Below are positions 29,101 to 35,241 of a stretch of DNA of 64,000 bases, piece after piece. The DNA comes from Cladocopium goreaui. Its lineage: Eukaryota > Sar > Dinophyceae > Suessiales > Symbiodiniaceae. Under the pieces are notes generated by a model. It saw only the letters and a program-made list of their open reading frames with translations, was not told the origin of the DNA and made no database searches. Where the stretch lies: NCBI GenBank assembly GCA_947184155.2, contig CAMXCT020002358.1:509001-573000 (forward strand). Reading direction: 5' to 3'. A program made the position numbers and the translations under genes. Numbering within the stretch: position 1 is the first letter of the stretch; each line of letters begins with the position of its first letter.

Positions 29101-31179
29101 CCAGAGGGTAACTGATTAGTAAACAGAGGGTTTTAGACCCTCCAAATTTCAAATGCATAAAACATCGGTATTTACAGTGTTTTATCATCATGAAAATTCA
29201 TGAAAATTCAGTCCCCCACGGGGTGCCGCCCTCTTAGAAAATGGGGTTGTAAGCCAGTTATGAATGGAATAGTCCAAGTGAATGGGGACTTACTAACTAG
29301 GCTTAGCAAAACCCGTTTTCCATGGTGAATCCTTGATCGTGTTGATCGTCCACAAAACACATGTCATCTTTTGCTGGTTGGCAGGTTCTTTTCCATACAA
29401 AGTGGGGCCCCCTAGATAGCTAAGTTGGTTTATAACTCCAATAACTTTGGTTTATGGTACTTATAAGTATAGTTATTGGGGCTTATAAACCAACTAACAT
29501 CACTGGGGGGCCCCACATTGTAGGATTAAACTGATTAAACTATATACCTATTCAAGGTTGAGGATGTTTATAGTTTATAGAAATGTTAACTACTGGGGGA
29601 TATAACGATAGTTCATGGGGTTTAGACACCAACTTACAACTGGGGTGTTGTTGTTGTTGTTGTTGTTGTTTTGTTGAATTGTTGAATTGTTGAATTGTTG
29701 AATTGTTGAATTGTTGAATTGTTGAGTAGTTGAATAGTTGAATAGTTGAATAGTTGAATAGTTGAATAGTTGATGGATATGTTTGTAAAAATATCATGCT
29801 GTTAGAAAAATATCTAAGTAAAATGATATGCAACTACAAGTGGATGGTTGTCACCCTACATTTTTTTGGGGGATTACACCGAAAGCGCAACTATCTGACT
29901 GGACAACAGCGACCAGTCCAGCCCGATTCAACAATATGCTGCAATCCAATCACAAAGAATGGTGCCTGTGTTACATTTAAAAGTTGCATATGTCAAACAA
30001 GTTTTTTTTGAAGTTCCAAAAAACATCTGGGTGTTTCTAAAGTACGGTTACCCCCAAATCATCCATTTCAATAGTTTTTCCCCATTATGAAGCATCCATT
30101 TTGGGGTACCCCCATTTTAGGAAACCTCCATCTACCGTGCTGAAATCTCTTCAAACTCGACACACATTCTCCATCTCAAATCGAGCTCCAAGAGATCTAC
30201 CTAGAAGGGACCAGTGAACTGACTGGATACCCTCTGGTGATTTAACATAGCTATTGAAAATGACCATTTATAGTGGATTTTCCCATAAAAAATGGTGATT
30301 GTCCATAGCTATGTTAAATTACCAGAGGGTATATCACCATCGTTGTATATGGGGTGATATCCAACAAAACTGGGGCTTTAAATCTCATAGTCATATCCCA
30401 ACAAAGAACATTGCTATTTGCCAAATAGCCTTAAAACAAAAGTCGTTAGCTGGTTAGTAGATATATGCCAGACGATTAAAGGATTAGTTTCTAGCCATCC
30501 AGTTGGTTGACCATTAAAAAAAATCGCCTGCAACTGCCAGAGCCAGAACTTCTGAGGGCCGCACTGTGACAGCAAGGCATCTTTCTTTTCTCCGGACTCC
30601 CTGAGGCAAAAAGGTACTCGGACATGTTAAAGAAAAAGGCCTAAACACCTAAAACAAGCGGTTTAAATATCATAATCTTTCCCGAGTTCCCATGTATATA
30701 TATATATATATATCCAATTTCCAGACACACCCATACAAGTTCTGAGATGTTCAGTGTCACACTGGATCGAGATTTCTCAGTTTAAGGGATATGGGTATAT
30801 ATATATTATATATACACAATTAACTTGTATAAAACCATAGTTATAGATGTTATATCCCAACAAAAAATGCCGGTTTATAACCAGGTTTATAATCAGAAAA
30901 GTAACTTCAACTGCACTCCAAGTGGTTCATGACATGTCCAGCGACGACTTTTCGTCACCTAACATTGCTACTTAGATGGGCCATGGAGTTAGTGAACTAG
31001 TTAGTAAATGGCTTATAATTGGGATATAGAAGGTTATAACCCCAGTTACTAACTAGTTTTCCCTAACTCCATGGCCCATCTAAGTAGAGACTTGCGCTTC
31101 TGGAGCTGTCCTTAGGCTCCCACTGTCCTTTGGCACAGCCAACTGCCACTATCCAGAAGTCTTGTCCCACAATGCTCAT
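2043..31179 (-). CDS. ATP6V1C: V-type H+-ATPase subunit C, 15 exons, 3' end missing
   Basis: Subunit C of the V1 sector of the vacuolar proton pump. In the family it links a peripheral E/G stalk to the membrane a-subunit and releases during reversible disassembly. I assembled it by eye from minus-strand exons: 31179-31124, 30600-30528, 28088-28011, 26108-26050, 19747-19696, 17097-17072, 14911-14837, 12793-12720, 10744-10709, 9666-9570, 7494-7446, 6952-6909, 5784-5745, 2795-2767, 2101-2043. They sum to 847 nt (282 codons) and every phase closes. Recognisable family blocks occur in order: DFWIVAV at the N-terminus, [41 protein letters not shown], a [18 protein letters not shown] stretch, [42 protein letters not shown]. 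The family is usually about 380-390 residues, so roughly the last hundred are absent here. All 14 acceptors are AG|G; donors are 4 GT, 6 GC and 4 GA. Family assignment is strong; exact ends of exons 1 and 15 are less certain. Confidence 0.9.
2767..2795 (-). CDS. ATP6V1C: V-ATPase subunit C exon 14 (29 nt)
   Basis: DGNTLWRVV plus two bases of Met. Continues the VDDK sequence of exon 13 and leads to [10 protein letters not shown]. Acceptor GCGAG|GAC, GC donor AT|GCCACC. Confidence 0.88.
3030..3770. repeat. Minisatellite, CTTTTACACACAGACG-type units
   Basis: About 15-16-bp units with variable spacing in intron 13. ORFs across it are repeat artefacts. Confidence 0.9.
3775..4274. repeat. 72-bp tandem array, seven units
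   Basis: GCCGATCGACCCTCATTTCG recurs every 72 bp from 3,811 to 4,243. Because 72 is divisible by 3, several frames on both strands stay open (24-residue repeats), so openness is not evidence of coding. Confidence 0.92.
4318..4885. repeat. Polypurine minisatellite (GATGTGAAGATGAGCA type)
   Basis: About 570 bp almost only A/G plus T in ATG/TGTG on the plus strand; strong strand asymmetry. Third consecutive array in intron 13. Confidence 0.9.
5409..5519. mobile_element. MITE-A copy
   Basis: Degenerate ends (CCATCTGG/CTAGAGGG), hairpin intact. Confidence 0.75.
5745..5784 (-). CDS. ATP6V1C: V-ATPase subunit C exon 13
   Basis: Residues 241-253, [13 protein letters not shown], the family V-V-P-x-S-S/A block. 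Acceptor TCAAG|G supplies the third base of the preceding Val; GC donor AAG|GCACGT. Confidence 0.9.
5814..5920. mobile_element. MITE-A copy, GACCCTGGCAG subfamily
   Basis: Same ends as MITE-A but a different core, AGACCCTGGCAG...TTCAGGGTC. Other copies of this core: 9,190; 24,796; 28,998; 34,530; 56,630. Confidence 0.8.
6435..6545. mobile_element. MITE-C copy
   Basis: Left arm CTGGTTGGCGG. Confidence 0.82.
6681..6797. mobile_element. MITE-C copy
   Basis: Left arm CTGCTTGGTGG. Ends about 110 bp from exon 12. Confidence 0.82.
6909..6952 (-). CDS. ATP6V1C: V-ATPase subunit C exon 12
   Basis: Residues 226-239, [14 protein letters not shown], equivalent to the family W-x-x-x-Y-E-x-L-x-E-x-V segment. 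Acceptor GCTAG|GAC directly follows an in-frame stop; GC donor GT|GCAACT. A plus-strand acidic ORF (6,821-7,156) overlaps it antisense. Confidence 0.9.
7010..7125. repeat. GAT/GAC triplet microsatellite
   Basis: Immediately upstream (transcriptionally) of exon 12; antisense reads as an acidic run. Confidence 0.85.
7446..7494 (-). CDS. ATP6V1C: V-ATPase subunit C exon 11
   Basis: Residues 210-225, [16 protein letters not shown], matching the family strand SEYLTTLLVVVPK. Acceptor CTAAG|G, GC donor GAG|GCGTGG, which keeps the VP-to-VP spacing equal to that of other subunit C proteins. Confidence 0.92.
8116..8241. mobile_element. MITE-A copy
   Basis: Core contains a short internal duplication (ATTTACCCATTTAAAATGG twice). 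Confidence 0.8.
8729..8859. mobile_element. MITE-B copy
   Basis: MITE-B: about 130-bp hairpin, ends TACAAAGTGGGGCCCCC.../...GGGGGCCCCACTTTGTA, core AGCTAAGTTGGTTTATAA. Terminal TA on both sides. Confidence 0.85.
9190..9298. mobile_element. MITE-A copy, GACCCTGGCAG subfamily
   Basis: Ends TACCCTCTGATAA/TTACCAGAGGGTA with the GACCCTGGCAG core; lies 0.3 kb from exon 10 of the V-ATPase gene. Confidence 0.8.
9386..9520. mobile_element. MITE-B copy
   Basis: Variant ends TACAGGGTGGGGCC/GGCCCCATCCTGTA; adjacent to exon 10 (its right end is 50 bp from the exon). Confidence 0.85.
9570..9666 (-). CDS. ATP6V1C: V-ATPase subunit C exon 10
   Basis: Residues 178-208. Starts [12 protein letters not shown] (family: R-x-L-x-D-(I/V)-V) and then has an acidic insert [16 protein letters not shown] before the LTT block. 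Donor GG|GTGAGATC is a near-consensus GT site. The antisense strand is also open (9,551-9,704) but has no family match. Confidence 0.92.
10214..10306. mobile_element. MITE-E copy
   Basis: MITE-E: about 95-bp hairpin, CCCAGATGCGAACCATGG type ends, arms GGTGCTGGAATATTTACC. Confidence 0.78.
10328..10440. mobile_element. MITE-C copy, reverse core
   Basis: CTGCTTGGTGGTTTGGAACA start, core inverted relative to the previous copies, right end decayed. Confidence 0.7.
10709..10744 (-). CDS. ATP6V1C: V-ATPase subunit C exon 9
   Basis: Thirty-six nt: a split Ser, [11 protein letters not shown], and the first base of a Gly codon. It corresponds to the family segment ending K(K/R)-N-A-G. Acceptor CACAG|GT. 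GA donor GCAG|GACTGG and acceptor CCAG|GACGTG share the bases CAGGAC across the intron. Confidence 0.85.
10873..10976. mobile_element. MITE-A copy
   Basis: Hairpin with GGTTATTTAACATAGCC arms. Confidence 0.85.
12149..12258. mobile_element. MITE-E copy
   Basis: CCCATATGCGAACCATGG left end. Confidence 0.78.
12720..12793 (-). CDS. ATP6V1C: V-ATPase subunit C exon 8
   Basis: Residues 141-164, [20 protein letters not shown] followed by KTQM. This matches the helix that in other species reads T-Q-I-D-x-D-x-(K/R)-x-(R/K). Acceptor CCAAG|G, donor A|GTTGGG. Confidence 0.92.
12829..12954. mobile_element. MITE-A copy
   Basis: Right end is the GGCCGGGTA variant. It stops just upstream of exon 8 on the transcribed strand. 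Confidence 0.8.
13062..13448. repeat. TCTA/TCGA tetranucleotide microsatellite
   Basis: About 390 bp of TATC repeats interspersed with CGAT variants; [10 protein letters not shown] ORFs are artefacts. Confidence 0.95.
13502..13614. mobile_element. MITE-A copy
   Basis: Near-complete hairpin next to the TCTA microsatellite. Confidence 0.85.
13876..13983. mobile_element. MITE-C copy
   Basis: Complete. Confidence 0.85.
14435..14580. mobile_element. MITE-B copy
   Basis: TACAGGATGG/CCATCCTGTA ends. Confidence 0.8.
14687..14793. mobile_element. MITE-A copy
   Basis: Near-complete hairpin about 40 bp from exon 7. Confidence 0.85.
14837..14911 (-). CDS. ATP6V1C: V-ATPase subunit C exon 7 (WDEAKYP box)
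   Basis: Residues 116-139. Contains [19 protein letters not shown], the most diagnostic motif of subunit C. Acceptor GCGCAG|G, GC donor TG|GCGCTC; phase 2 both sides. Confidence 0.95.
15907..16010. mobile_element. MITE-A copy
   Basis: Near-perfect hairpin. Confidence 0.85.
16390..16501. mobile_element. MITE-A copy, left end decayed
   Basis: Left end reads CCCTGTGGTC; right end ACCAGAGGGTA is intact. Confidence 0.7.
16793..16900. mobile_element. MITE-C copy, CAATGGGAAGGAT subfamily
   Basis: Core with TCAATGGAAAGGATTACATC and TGTTTGAAACCACC; same core at 18,559, 25,733, 26,977, 55,514 and 63,582. Confidence 0.82.
17072..17097 (-). CDS. ATP6V1C: V-ATPase subunit C exon 6 (26-nt microexon)
   Basis: Only 26 nt: DLPVLDYL plus a split Gly. 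It leads directly into WSWDEAKYP of exon 7, exactly as the family reads there (an LxxYL segment before the WDEAKYP box). Acceptor TGGAG|GAT, GA donor GG|GACCCC. Confidence 0.85.
17148..17261. mobile_element. MITE-A copy
   Basis: Left end CCGGCCTGGT variant; about 50 bp upstream of exon 6. Confidence 0.8.
17279..17374. mobile_element. MITE-E copy
   Basis: CCCATATGCTC/GAGCATATGGG ends. Confidence 0.8.
18099..18234. mobile_element. MITE-B copy
   Basis: Left end degenerate, right end GGGTCCCACTTTGTA. Confidence 0.75.
18559..18663. mobile_element. MITE-C copy, CAATGGGAAGGAT subfamily
   Basis: Complete. Confidence 0.83.
19465..19572. mobile_element. MITE-A copy
   Basis: Near-perfect hairpin in intron 5. 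Confidence 0.85.
19696..19747 (-). CDS. ATP6V1C: V-ATPase subunit C exon 5
   Basis: Residues 90-106, [17 protein letters not shown]. Acceptor TTCCAG|G joins exon 4 in phase (CA+G gives Q). GA donor AAG|GAGCGA. Intron 4 upstream of it is 6.3 kb and contains a Mutator-like insertion at 21.9 kb. Confidence 0.88.
20001..20091. mobile_element. MITE-A copy, shortened
   Basis: Ends GCCCTCTGGTA/GCCAGAGGGTA with a reduced core. Confidence 0.65.
20340..20455. repeat. AT microsatellite
   Basis: Interrupted (AT)n. Confidence 0.9.
21665..21820. mobile_element. MITE-G copy
   Basis: MITE-G: about 150-160-bp hairpin, ends TCAATGGGAGATC/CCAGGATCC, arms GGAGGTACCTACCATAT, core AAGGCCTATGTAAGGG. Confidence 0.84.
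21881..22630. mobile_element. Mutator-like non-autonomous element
   Basis: 750-bp insertion in intron 4. Terminal inverted repeats with CCGACCCATAG and CGGCCGT near both ends, flanked by the 9-bp duplication CAACTACAA (21,872-21,880 and 22,631-22,639). Interior: a small palindrome CGTTTTCGCTACAGCGAAACG near the left end and a roughly 80-bp tandem repeat with CATGACGTGTGTGTGCAAG and GCCCCACCCCACC. No transposase ORF. Confidence 0.85.
23080..23170. repeat. TA/GTATAT microsatellite
   Basis: (TA)n with periodic G. Confidence 0.9.
23223..23341. mobile_element. MITE-C copy
   Basis: Right arm ACCACCAATCA. Confidence 0.8.
23833..23936. mobile_element. MITE-A copy
   Basis: ACCATCTGGTCATTTAACATAGCC arm; right terminus eroded. 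Confidence 0.8.
24009..24127. mobile_element. MITE-C copy
   Basis: Left arm CTGCTTGGTGG. Confidence 0.78.
24796..24910. mobile_element. MITE-A copy, GACCCTG subfamily
   Basis: GACCCTGCATGACCCTGCC core with MITE-A ends. Confidence 0.8.
25193..25288. mobile_element. MITE-B copy, shortened
   Basis: Ends TACAATGAGAGGCCCC/GCCTCACATTGTA. Confidence 0.75.
25733..25839. mobile_element. MITE-C copy
   Basis: Part of the segment duplicated at 26,977. Confidence 0.83.
25840..26062. repeat. Intron-exon segment duplicated at 27,088
   Basis: Near-identical to 27,088-27,308. Includes the exon 4 donor end (CACTGTCGTTCCAG on plus). Confidence 0.85.
26050..26108 (-). CDS. ATP6V1C: V-ATPase subunit C exon 4
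   Basis: Residues 70-88 plus a split Q89. [20 protein letters not shown] matches the family block SDELAKLDAFVE. Acceptor ACCAG|GAC, donor CA|GTGACC. The last 11 exon bases and this donor recur at about 27.3 kb inside the preceding intron as part of a duplication. Confidence 0.9.
26411..26534. mobile_element. MITE-D copy
   Basis: MITE-D: about 120-bp hairpin, ends CTACTTAGATGGGCCATGG.../...CCATGGCCCATCTAAGTAG, centre AACTAGTTAGTAA. Confidence 0.87.
26769..26886. mobile_element. MITE-A copy
   Basis: Complete, both TACCCTCTGG/CCAGAGGGTA ends. Confidence 0.85.
26977..27087. mobile_element. MITE-C copy
   Basis: Duplicate of the 25,733 copy with its right flank. Confidence 0.83.
27088..27308. 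repeat. Duplicate of 25,840-26,062
   Basis: Copy inside intron 3; carries a detached copy of the exon 4 terminus and GT donor. Confidence 0.85.
27828..27949. mobile_element. MITE-D copy
   Basis: 60 bp from exon 3. Confidence 0.85.
28011..28088 (-). CDS. ATP6V1C: V-ATPase subunit C exon 3
   Basis: Residues 44-69, with [18 protein letters not shown], corresponding to the family block usually written as F-x-(I/V)-P-(E/D)-x-x-x-G-T-L-D-x-L. Acceptor TCCAG|GAG. The GA donor ACG|GAGCCT makes the junction LT-DDLAKAD the same length as in other subunit C proteins. Confidence 0.9.
28224..28368. mobile_element. MITE-B copy
   Basis: TACAATGTGAGGCCCCC end type, 0.14 kb from exon 3. Confidence 0.85.
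28497..28601. mobile_element. MITE-A copy
   Basis: Complete hairpin, right end one base off (ACCAGAGTGTA). Confidence 0.85.
28998..29110. mobile_element. MITE-A copy, GACCCTGGCAG subfamily
   Basis: Both ends intact, GACCCTGGCAGTCATCGG core. Confidence 0.85.
29396..29522. mobile_element. MITE-B copy
   Basis: TACAAAGTGGGGCC/GGCCCCACATTGTA. Confidence 0.85.
29645..29775. repeat. GTT and GTTGAATTGTTGAATA repeats
   Basis: (GTT)n followed by 8-10-bp GTTGAAT units. Confidence 0.9.
30228..30331. mobile_element. MITE-A copy
   Basis: Near-perfect hairpin in intron 2, 0.2 kb from exon 2. Confidence 0.88.
30528..30600 (-). CDS. ATP6V1C: V-ATPase subunit C exon 2
   Basis: Residues 20-43, including the stretch [20 protein letters not shown]. 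It is the poorly conserved N-terminal segment, placed by phase (2 in, 0 out) between exons 1 and 3. Acceptor CCTCAG|G, donor CAG|GCGATT (GC type). A second frame is open, but only this one fits the flanking phases. Confidence 0.75.
30968..31087. mobile_element. MITE-D copy
   Basis: In intron 1, 37 bp from the exon 1 donor. Confidence 0.87.
31124..31179 (-). CDS. ATP6V1C: V-ATPase subunit C exon 1 (start codon)
   Basis: Residues 1-18. It begins [13 protein letters not shown], matching the short N-terminal FW-(I/L)-(V/I)-x-A strand of the family. A CAG|G at 31,185-31,184 lies just upstream of the ATG and could be the spliced-leader trans-splice acceptor. The donor is probably CA|GTGGGA. An alternative GA|GCCTAAG donor six bases later keeps the same phase. 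The frame is also open upstream into 32.1 kb, so a further 5' cis exon cannot be excluded. Confidence 0.68.
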
Positions 31180-31426
31180 TTCACCTGCCGGAGCACAGGT
31201 TTTCTCCGGAAGCTGTTGGGTATAGATATATGATATTTACCCAGAACGCTATTTACCCATGAAAATGGTGTTTTAATGGGATACATGATGGTGATTCAAT
31301 GGCATTAAAAATGGGATTTCATGGGATATATGATGATATACCATCTGGTTATTTGTTACATAGCTATGGAAAGATCCACCATTTTTAATAGGTAAACCAT
31401 CTATTTCTATGGGTATATATGATGAT

Positions 31427-31717
31427 ATACCCGGCCTGGTAAACATACAAAAAACCAGCTATTGAAGCCATGGCCCAGTCCAAAGAGTTGATTTAGCCAT
31501 AAAATATTCAATGGGAGATCTTCAGGATCCAATTGATGGAGGTACGTAAACGTACCATATGTTTGGCCATATTTTAGGGGGATATCCCCTGAAACTTAGC
31601 CCTGAAAAATAGGCCTTTTTTCTATGGTAGGTAGCTCCAATCAATCGGATCCTGAAGATCTCCCATTGAAATATGGTGGTTTTCGATAGTTATGCTAACG
31701 TTTACCAGGCCGGGTAC
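31427..31717. mobile_element. MITE-A copy split by a nested MITE-G
   Basis: MITE-A ends (TACCCGGCCTGG/ACCAGGCCGGGTA) enclose a complete MITE-G at 31,508-31,669. Confidence 0.8.
31508..31669. mobile_element. MITE-G nested in MITE-A
   Basis: Complete hairpin, TCAATGGGAGATCTTCAGG and reverse complement. Confidence 0.86.
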
Positions 31718-31932
31718 GCCTCTTCAAACATGGCTGGGGAAATCCACACTCAATGGAGCAATGGGAAAAAATAATCAATTTTTATGGGGCATTGTCCATT
31801 GTCACGTTTGATTAATGACTGTAAAGGTTGGATCATGACCGTAATGGCTGGATAATGTTGGATAATATCCATCTATTACCATCCTCCAACCATACAATAT
31901 GGATGATTTGGTAATAATTTAGATGAAAACCC

Positions 31933-32041
31933 TACTTAGATGGGCCATGGAGTTAGGGAAAACTTGTTAGTAACTGGGGTTTGTTTACCTTCTATATCCC
32001 AATTTAACTAGTTTTCCCTAACTCCATGGCCCATCTAAGTA
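31933..32041. mobile_element. MITE-D copy
   Basis: 32 bp from the candidate exon at 32,074. Confidence 0.86.
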
Positions 32042-32073
32042 TCAAAAGACAGCAACTTACCGCAACTTACCAG

Positions 32074-32213
32074 GTTTCAACGTTCCAACAGCCCAAAGTC
32101 CATTCTGAGTTCCCTGTACGGAGAGTCTCTGGACCAGGAATCTGGTGGCAAAATCTGCATTGACGACCCCGGAGTGTGTCTGAACATGGGCTACACCCCA
32201 AATGACTGCAATG
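32074..32213 (-). CDS. Candidate exon upstream of V-ATPase start
   Basis: Minus-strand open block with FLVQRLSVQGTQNGLWAVG, ending at a double consensus donor (G|GTAAGTTGCGGTAAGT). Its phase would join in frame to the bases just before the V-ATPase ATG, so it could be a 5' exon of that gene or the tail of a neighbour. Plus strand is open too. Confidence 0.4.
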
Positions 32214-33145
32214 ACTCGGGAGAAAAAGAACTAAAACCATCGAGTTTAAGAGTACCCGACATTTTATGTTTCTTAAAAGCGCTGGTGCTCCAAAATCATC
32301 AGTCTCCCCATAAAAATTGACCAGACCTTGGACAACTTGGGGTCCATGACTTCAGAACCCCCTTTTTTTGGCCAACCCGAAACTGCCTTGACACAGTTGG
32401 TGTCTCCCATCTAACTAATCCTTGAACCAAAGCTGCCGCAATGAGAAGATGGGGTGGCAAGTACCTGAAAATGAGGGGTAAACCATGGTACACCCCGCAT
32501 CCGATCATGTAAAACATCTGTGTTCGATCAATTTTCCCTATCAACATCTGTTTTCGATCAATTTTTCCCTATCAACATCTGTTTTCGATCAATTTTCCCT
32601 AACATTGCCACTTGCGGGCTACCCGTGGTTTTCATCCCAATTCAGTTGGTGGGGATCAATCAGATTCATGATTTTGATCCTGTTTCATGCGCTTTCCCAT
32701 GTTCCATGCTGGAATCTTAGTTCATAATCTCCATGGAAACACATTTTTTTTGATCATAGAAAGTCATTGGTCAAAAACCTTCGAAGCATCGAGAAAGATC
32801 GAGAAAGATCATCAAATCATCGAGAAAGATGGAAGAATTTATCATGACTGGAGATGGGTCAAGTTAGCTATGAATATACCATGACTGACTGGGGGAATAA
32901 GCAGCAAAACCAGCTATGACTTGTTGGGTACCATCCTGTTGGGTACCAGGCTTTTGACCCATAATCTGGGGGAATAACCATACATGGGGATATACCTCAG
33001 AGCTGGATGGTTTATTTCACGGAAAATCCATCTATAAATGGATGAGAACTGGGGGTACCCACCATTTTAGGAAACCTCCAGCAAACGATCAGCATTTTGG
33101 AGGAAGCCTCGAACCAATCAATCGGGAATTGTATATCAAAATCCG

Positions 33146-33276
33146 TACAATGTGAGGCCCCCCAGTTCTAAGTTGGTTTATAAGCCCCAGTAACTAGTTA
33201 GTTATAAGTACCATAAACCATAGTTATTGGAGTTATTTGCACCAACTTAGATATCAAACGGGGGCCTCACATTGTA
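33146..33276. mobile_element. MITE-B copy
   Basis: TACAATGTGAGGCCCCC ends. Confidence 0.85.
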
Positions 33277-33809
33277 GATATGTTCATCAAAAAATTGGGG
33301 TACCATCATTTATGGCAAGTTTCATCCCGAAGGAAACTCATGGTGAAAGCAGAAGACACATCTCCACTTCCTTTGTGAATGGTGCCCTACACAAAAATGG
33401 GGATTTATCCTTATAGAAATAGGGATTTACTAAGAAAATGAGGGTTGATAGTTGATTGATAGTTGATTAGCAGTTAAGTTGATATCACGTTTTCCCCAGC
33501 TTAACATTTGTATACATACATATACTACGTACACTTAGAGAGGTTGATTTCACCAACAAAAATATGTAACTGGGCACCAACTTGGATTAGTCAATTCCAA
33601 GCTTTTGTGACCGTGCAGTTCGAGTCAAGCGTTCAACTGAAGATTTCATCAATATGGTGATTTGACGACAAAAAAGACACCGATGTGCAGCATCAATCAT
33701 GCAATTGGCAGTCAAACAGAGTTTTATTAGTTCGGTATATTTCTATAAAGCTCATTTTTCTATGATGGTCAACAGTTCCCGACATATCCCGAACATCAAT
33801 AAATGTTAA

Positions 33810-33914
33810 TACCCTCTGGTAAACTAACATAACTATGGAAGATCACCATTTTCAATGGAAAACTCACTATAAATGGCCATTTTCAATAGCTATGTTAGTC
33901 ATAACCAGAGGGTA
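33810..33914. mobile_element. MITE-A copy
   Basis: Complete hairpin. Confidence 0.85.
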
Positions 33915-33923
33915 AATCTAATA

Positions 33924-34027
33924 CCCATAGGATCCATGGTGCTGGTATATATGCTAACATAAATGGGGTATATTGATGGGATCCATGGAGCACCATATAT
34001 AGCAGCACCGTTAGGATCCGTCATGGG
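33924..34027. mobile_element. MITE-F copy
   Basis: MITE-F: hairpin with CCCATAGGATCCATGG ends and GGTATATATGCTAACAT arms. Confidence 0.78.
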
Positions 34028-34039
34028 TATAGATCTCAC

Positions 34040-34196
34040 AGCAGTCCCTGGGGCAACGCTCGCTTTTCCGCATCAAAGCCATGTTCTCAAAGCTTGCTGC
34101 TGGACCCGAAGGTGATGCAACACCTCGGCTGTCGCTCTTGGAGCTCCCGAAGGATCGGGAGAAGATGGCGATCAAACTATGGGGCTTTTGGCAAAC
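34040..34196 (-). CDS. Candidate internal exon, unassigned
   Basis: Open 52-codon minus-strand block bounded by ACCAG|G and T|GTGAGATC, a strong donor. Protein is Ser-rich, with IFSRSFGSSKSDSRG and ENMALMRKSERCP. The antisense frame is also open, so the strand rests on the splice-site quality. It lies upstream of the V-ATPase gene, so it would belong to another minus-strand gene. Confidence 0.5.
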
Positions 34197-34415
34197 CTGG
34201 TGGATTTATGTGGGTAATGATAGGAAATCCAATAGGAAATCCACCAGAACTGGGGAATCTATAGTGAATTTATAGGGAATTATAGGGAATCTATAGGGGA
34301 TATATCTATACTTACCCTCTGGTAATGACATTCACAGTTTGCGAACTTGAAAATTGTGTTTTAATGGGATATATGATGGTGATTCAATGGGATTTAATGG
34401 GATATATGATGGTAT

Positions 34416-34532
34416 ACCTTCTGGTAATGACTAACAGTTTGCGAACTTGAACATGGCACATGTATAGTTCGTTGATTTACCTATCGAAAATGGGGATTTT
34501 CCAGTTCGCAAACCGTTAGTTTACCAGAGGGT
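34416..34532. mobile_element. MITE-A copy
   Basis: Abuts the next copy; they share GGGTACCC. Confidence 0.75.
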
Positions 34533-34641
34533 ACCCTCTGGTAAATAAACATAGACCCTGAAAATAGCCTAGATTATCTAATGGAAACTAATCTTCCAAT
34601 CCCGATGACTGCCAGGGTCTATGTTAATTTACCAGAGGGTA
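34530..34641. mobile_element. MITE-A copy, GACCCTG subfamily
   Basis: Second of two abutting copies, in opposite core orientation (GACTGCCAGGGTCTATG near the right end). Confidence 0.8.
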
Positions 34642-34890
34642 CCTGAAAATGAATTACCCTCTGGTAATTTAACATAACTATTGAAAATGGCCATAGAAAT
34701 AGTGGATTTTCCCATGAAACATGGTGGATCTTTCCATAGTTTTTTGTATGATGGAAAAGAATTGACGTTAAACAGCAAGATTTGATGCCAAAGATCAGGC
34801 CAAGGCGCCCAGGCCTGCTCAGGCCACCAACAGGAGGTCTCCCCCATTGACTTCTACGTGAGATGTGGATACTGAGCCTGACCACGAATA

Positions 34891-35020
34891 CTACTTAGAT
34901 GGGCCATGGAGTTAGTTAACAAAACTAGTTAGTAAATGGCTTATTTCATTGGGATATACATAGGGGGTTATAACTCCACTTACGAACTAGTTTTCCCTAA
35001 CTCCATGGCCCATCTAAGTA
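34891..35020. mobile_element. MITE-D copy
   Basis: Complete. Confidence 0.87.
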
Positions 35021-35140
35021 CCTGGGATACTAAATGGGACTAACATGTGTATAACGGATGAAAAACCCAACAATGAGTGGCAAGTGACCCACAGAAATGA
35101 CTGATGTGACGCAAACAATGCAGACTTTCTCCCAACTCAC

Positions 35141-35241
35141 GACACTTTGCTAAGCTTTCGGCTTTCCAACGACCTGCCATTTTGCAAGCTGCACATGTCA
35201 TGGTGGAAATATGCAGCATATCTGTGGCATCTTTTGATGAT
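35141..35241 (-). CDS. Candidate exon, frame uncertain
   Basis: Bounded by a pyrimidine-rich TTGTTTCAG and a consensus GTGAGT donor on the minus strand. Two frames are open: IIKRCHRYAAYFHHDMCSLQ and SSKDATDMLHISTMTCAAC. The acceptor is not followed by G, unlike the 14 verified ones, which lowers confidence. Confidence 0.35.
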
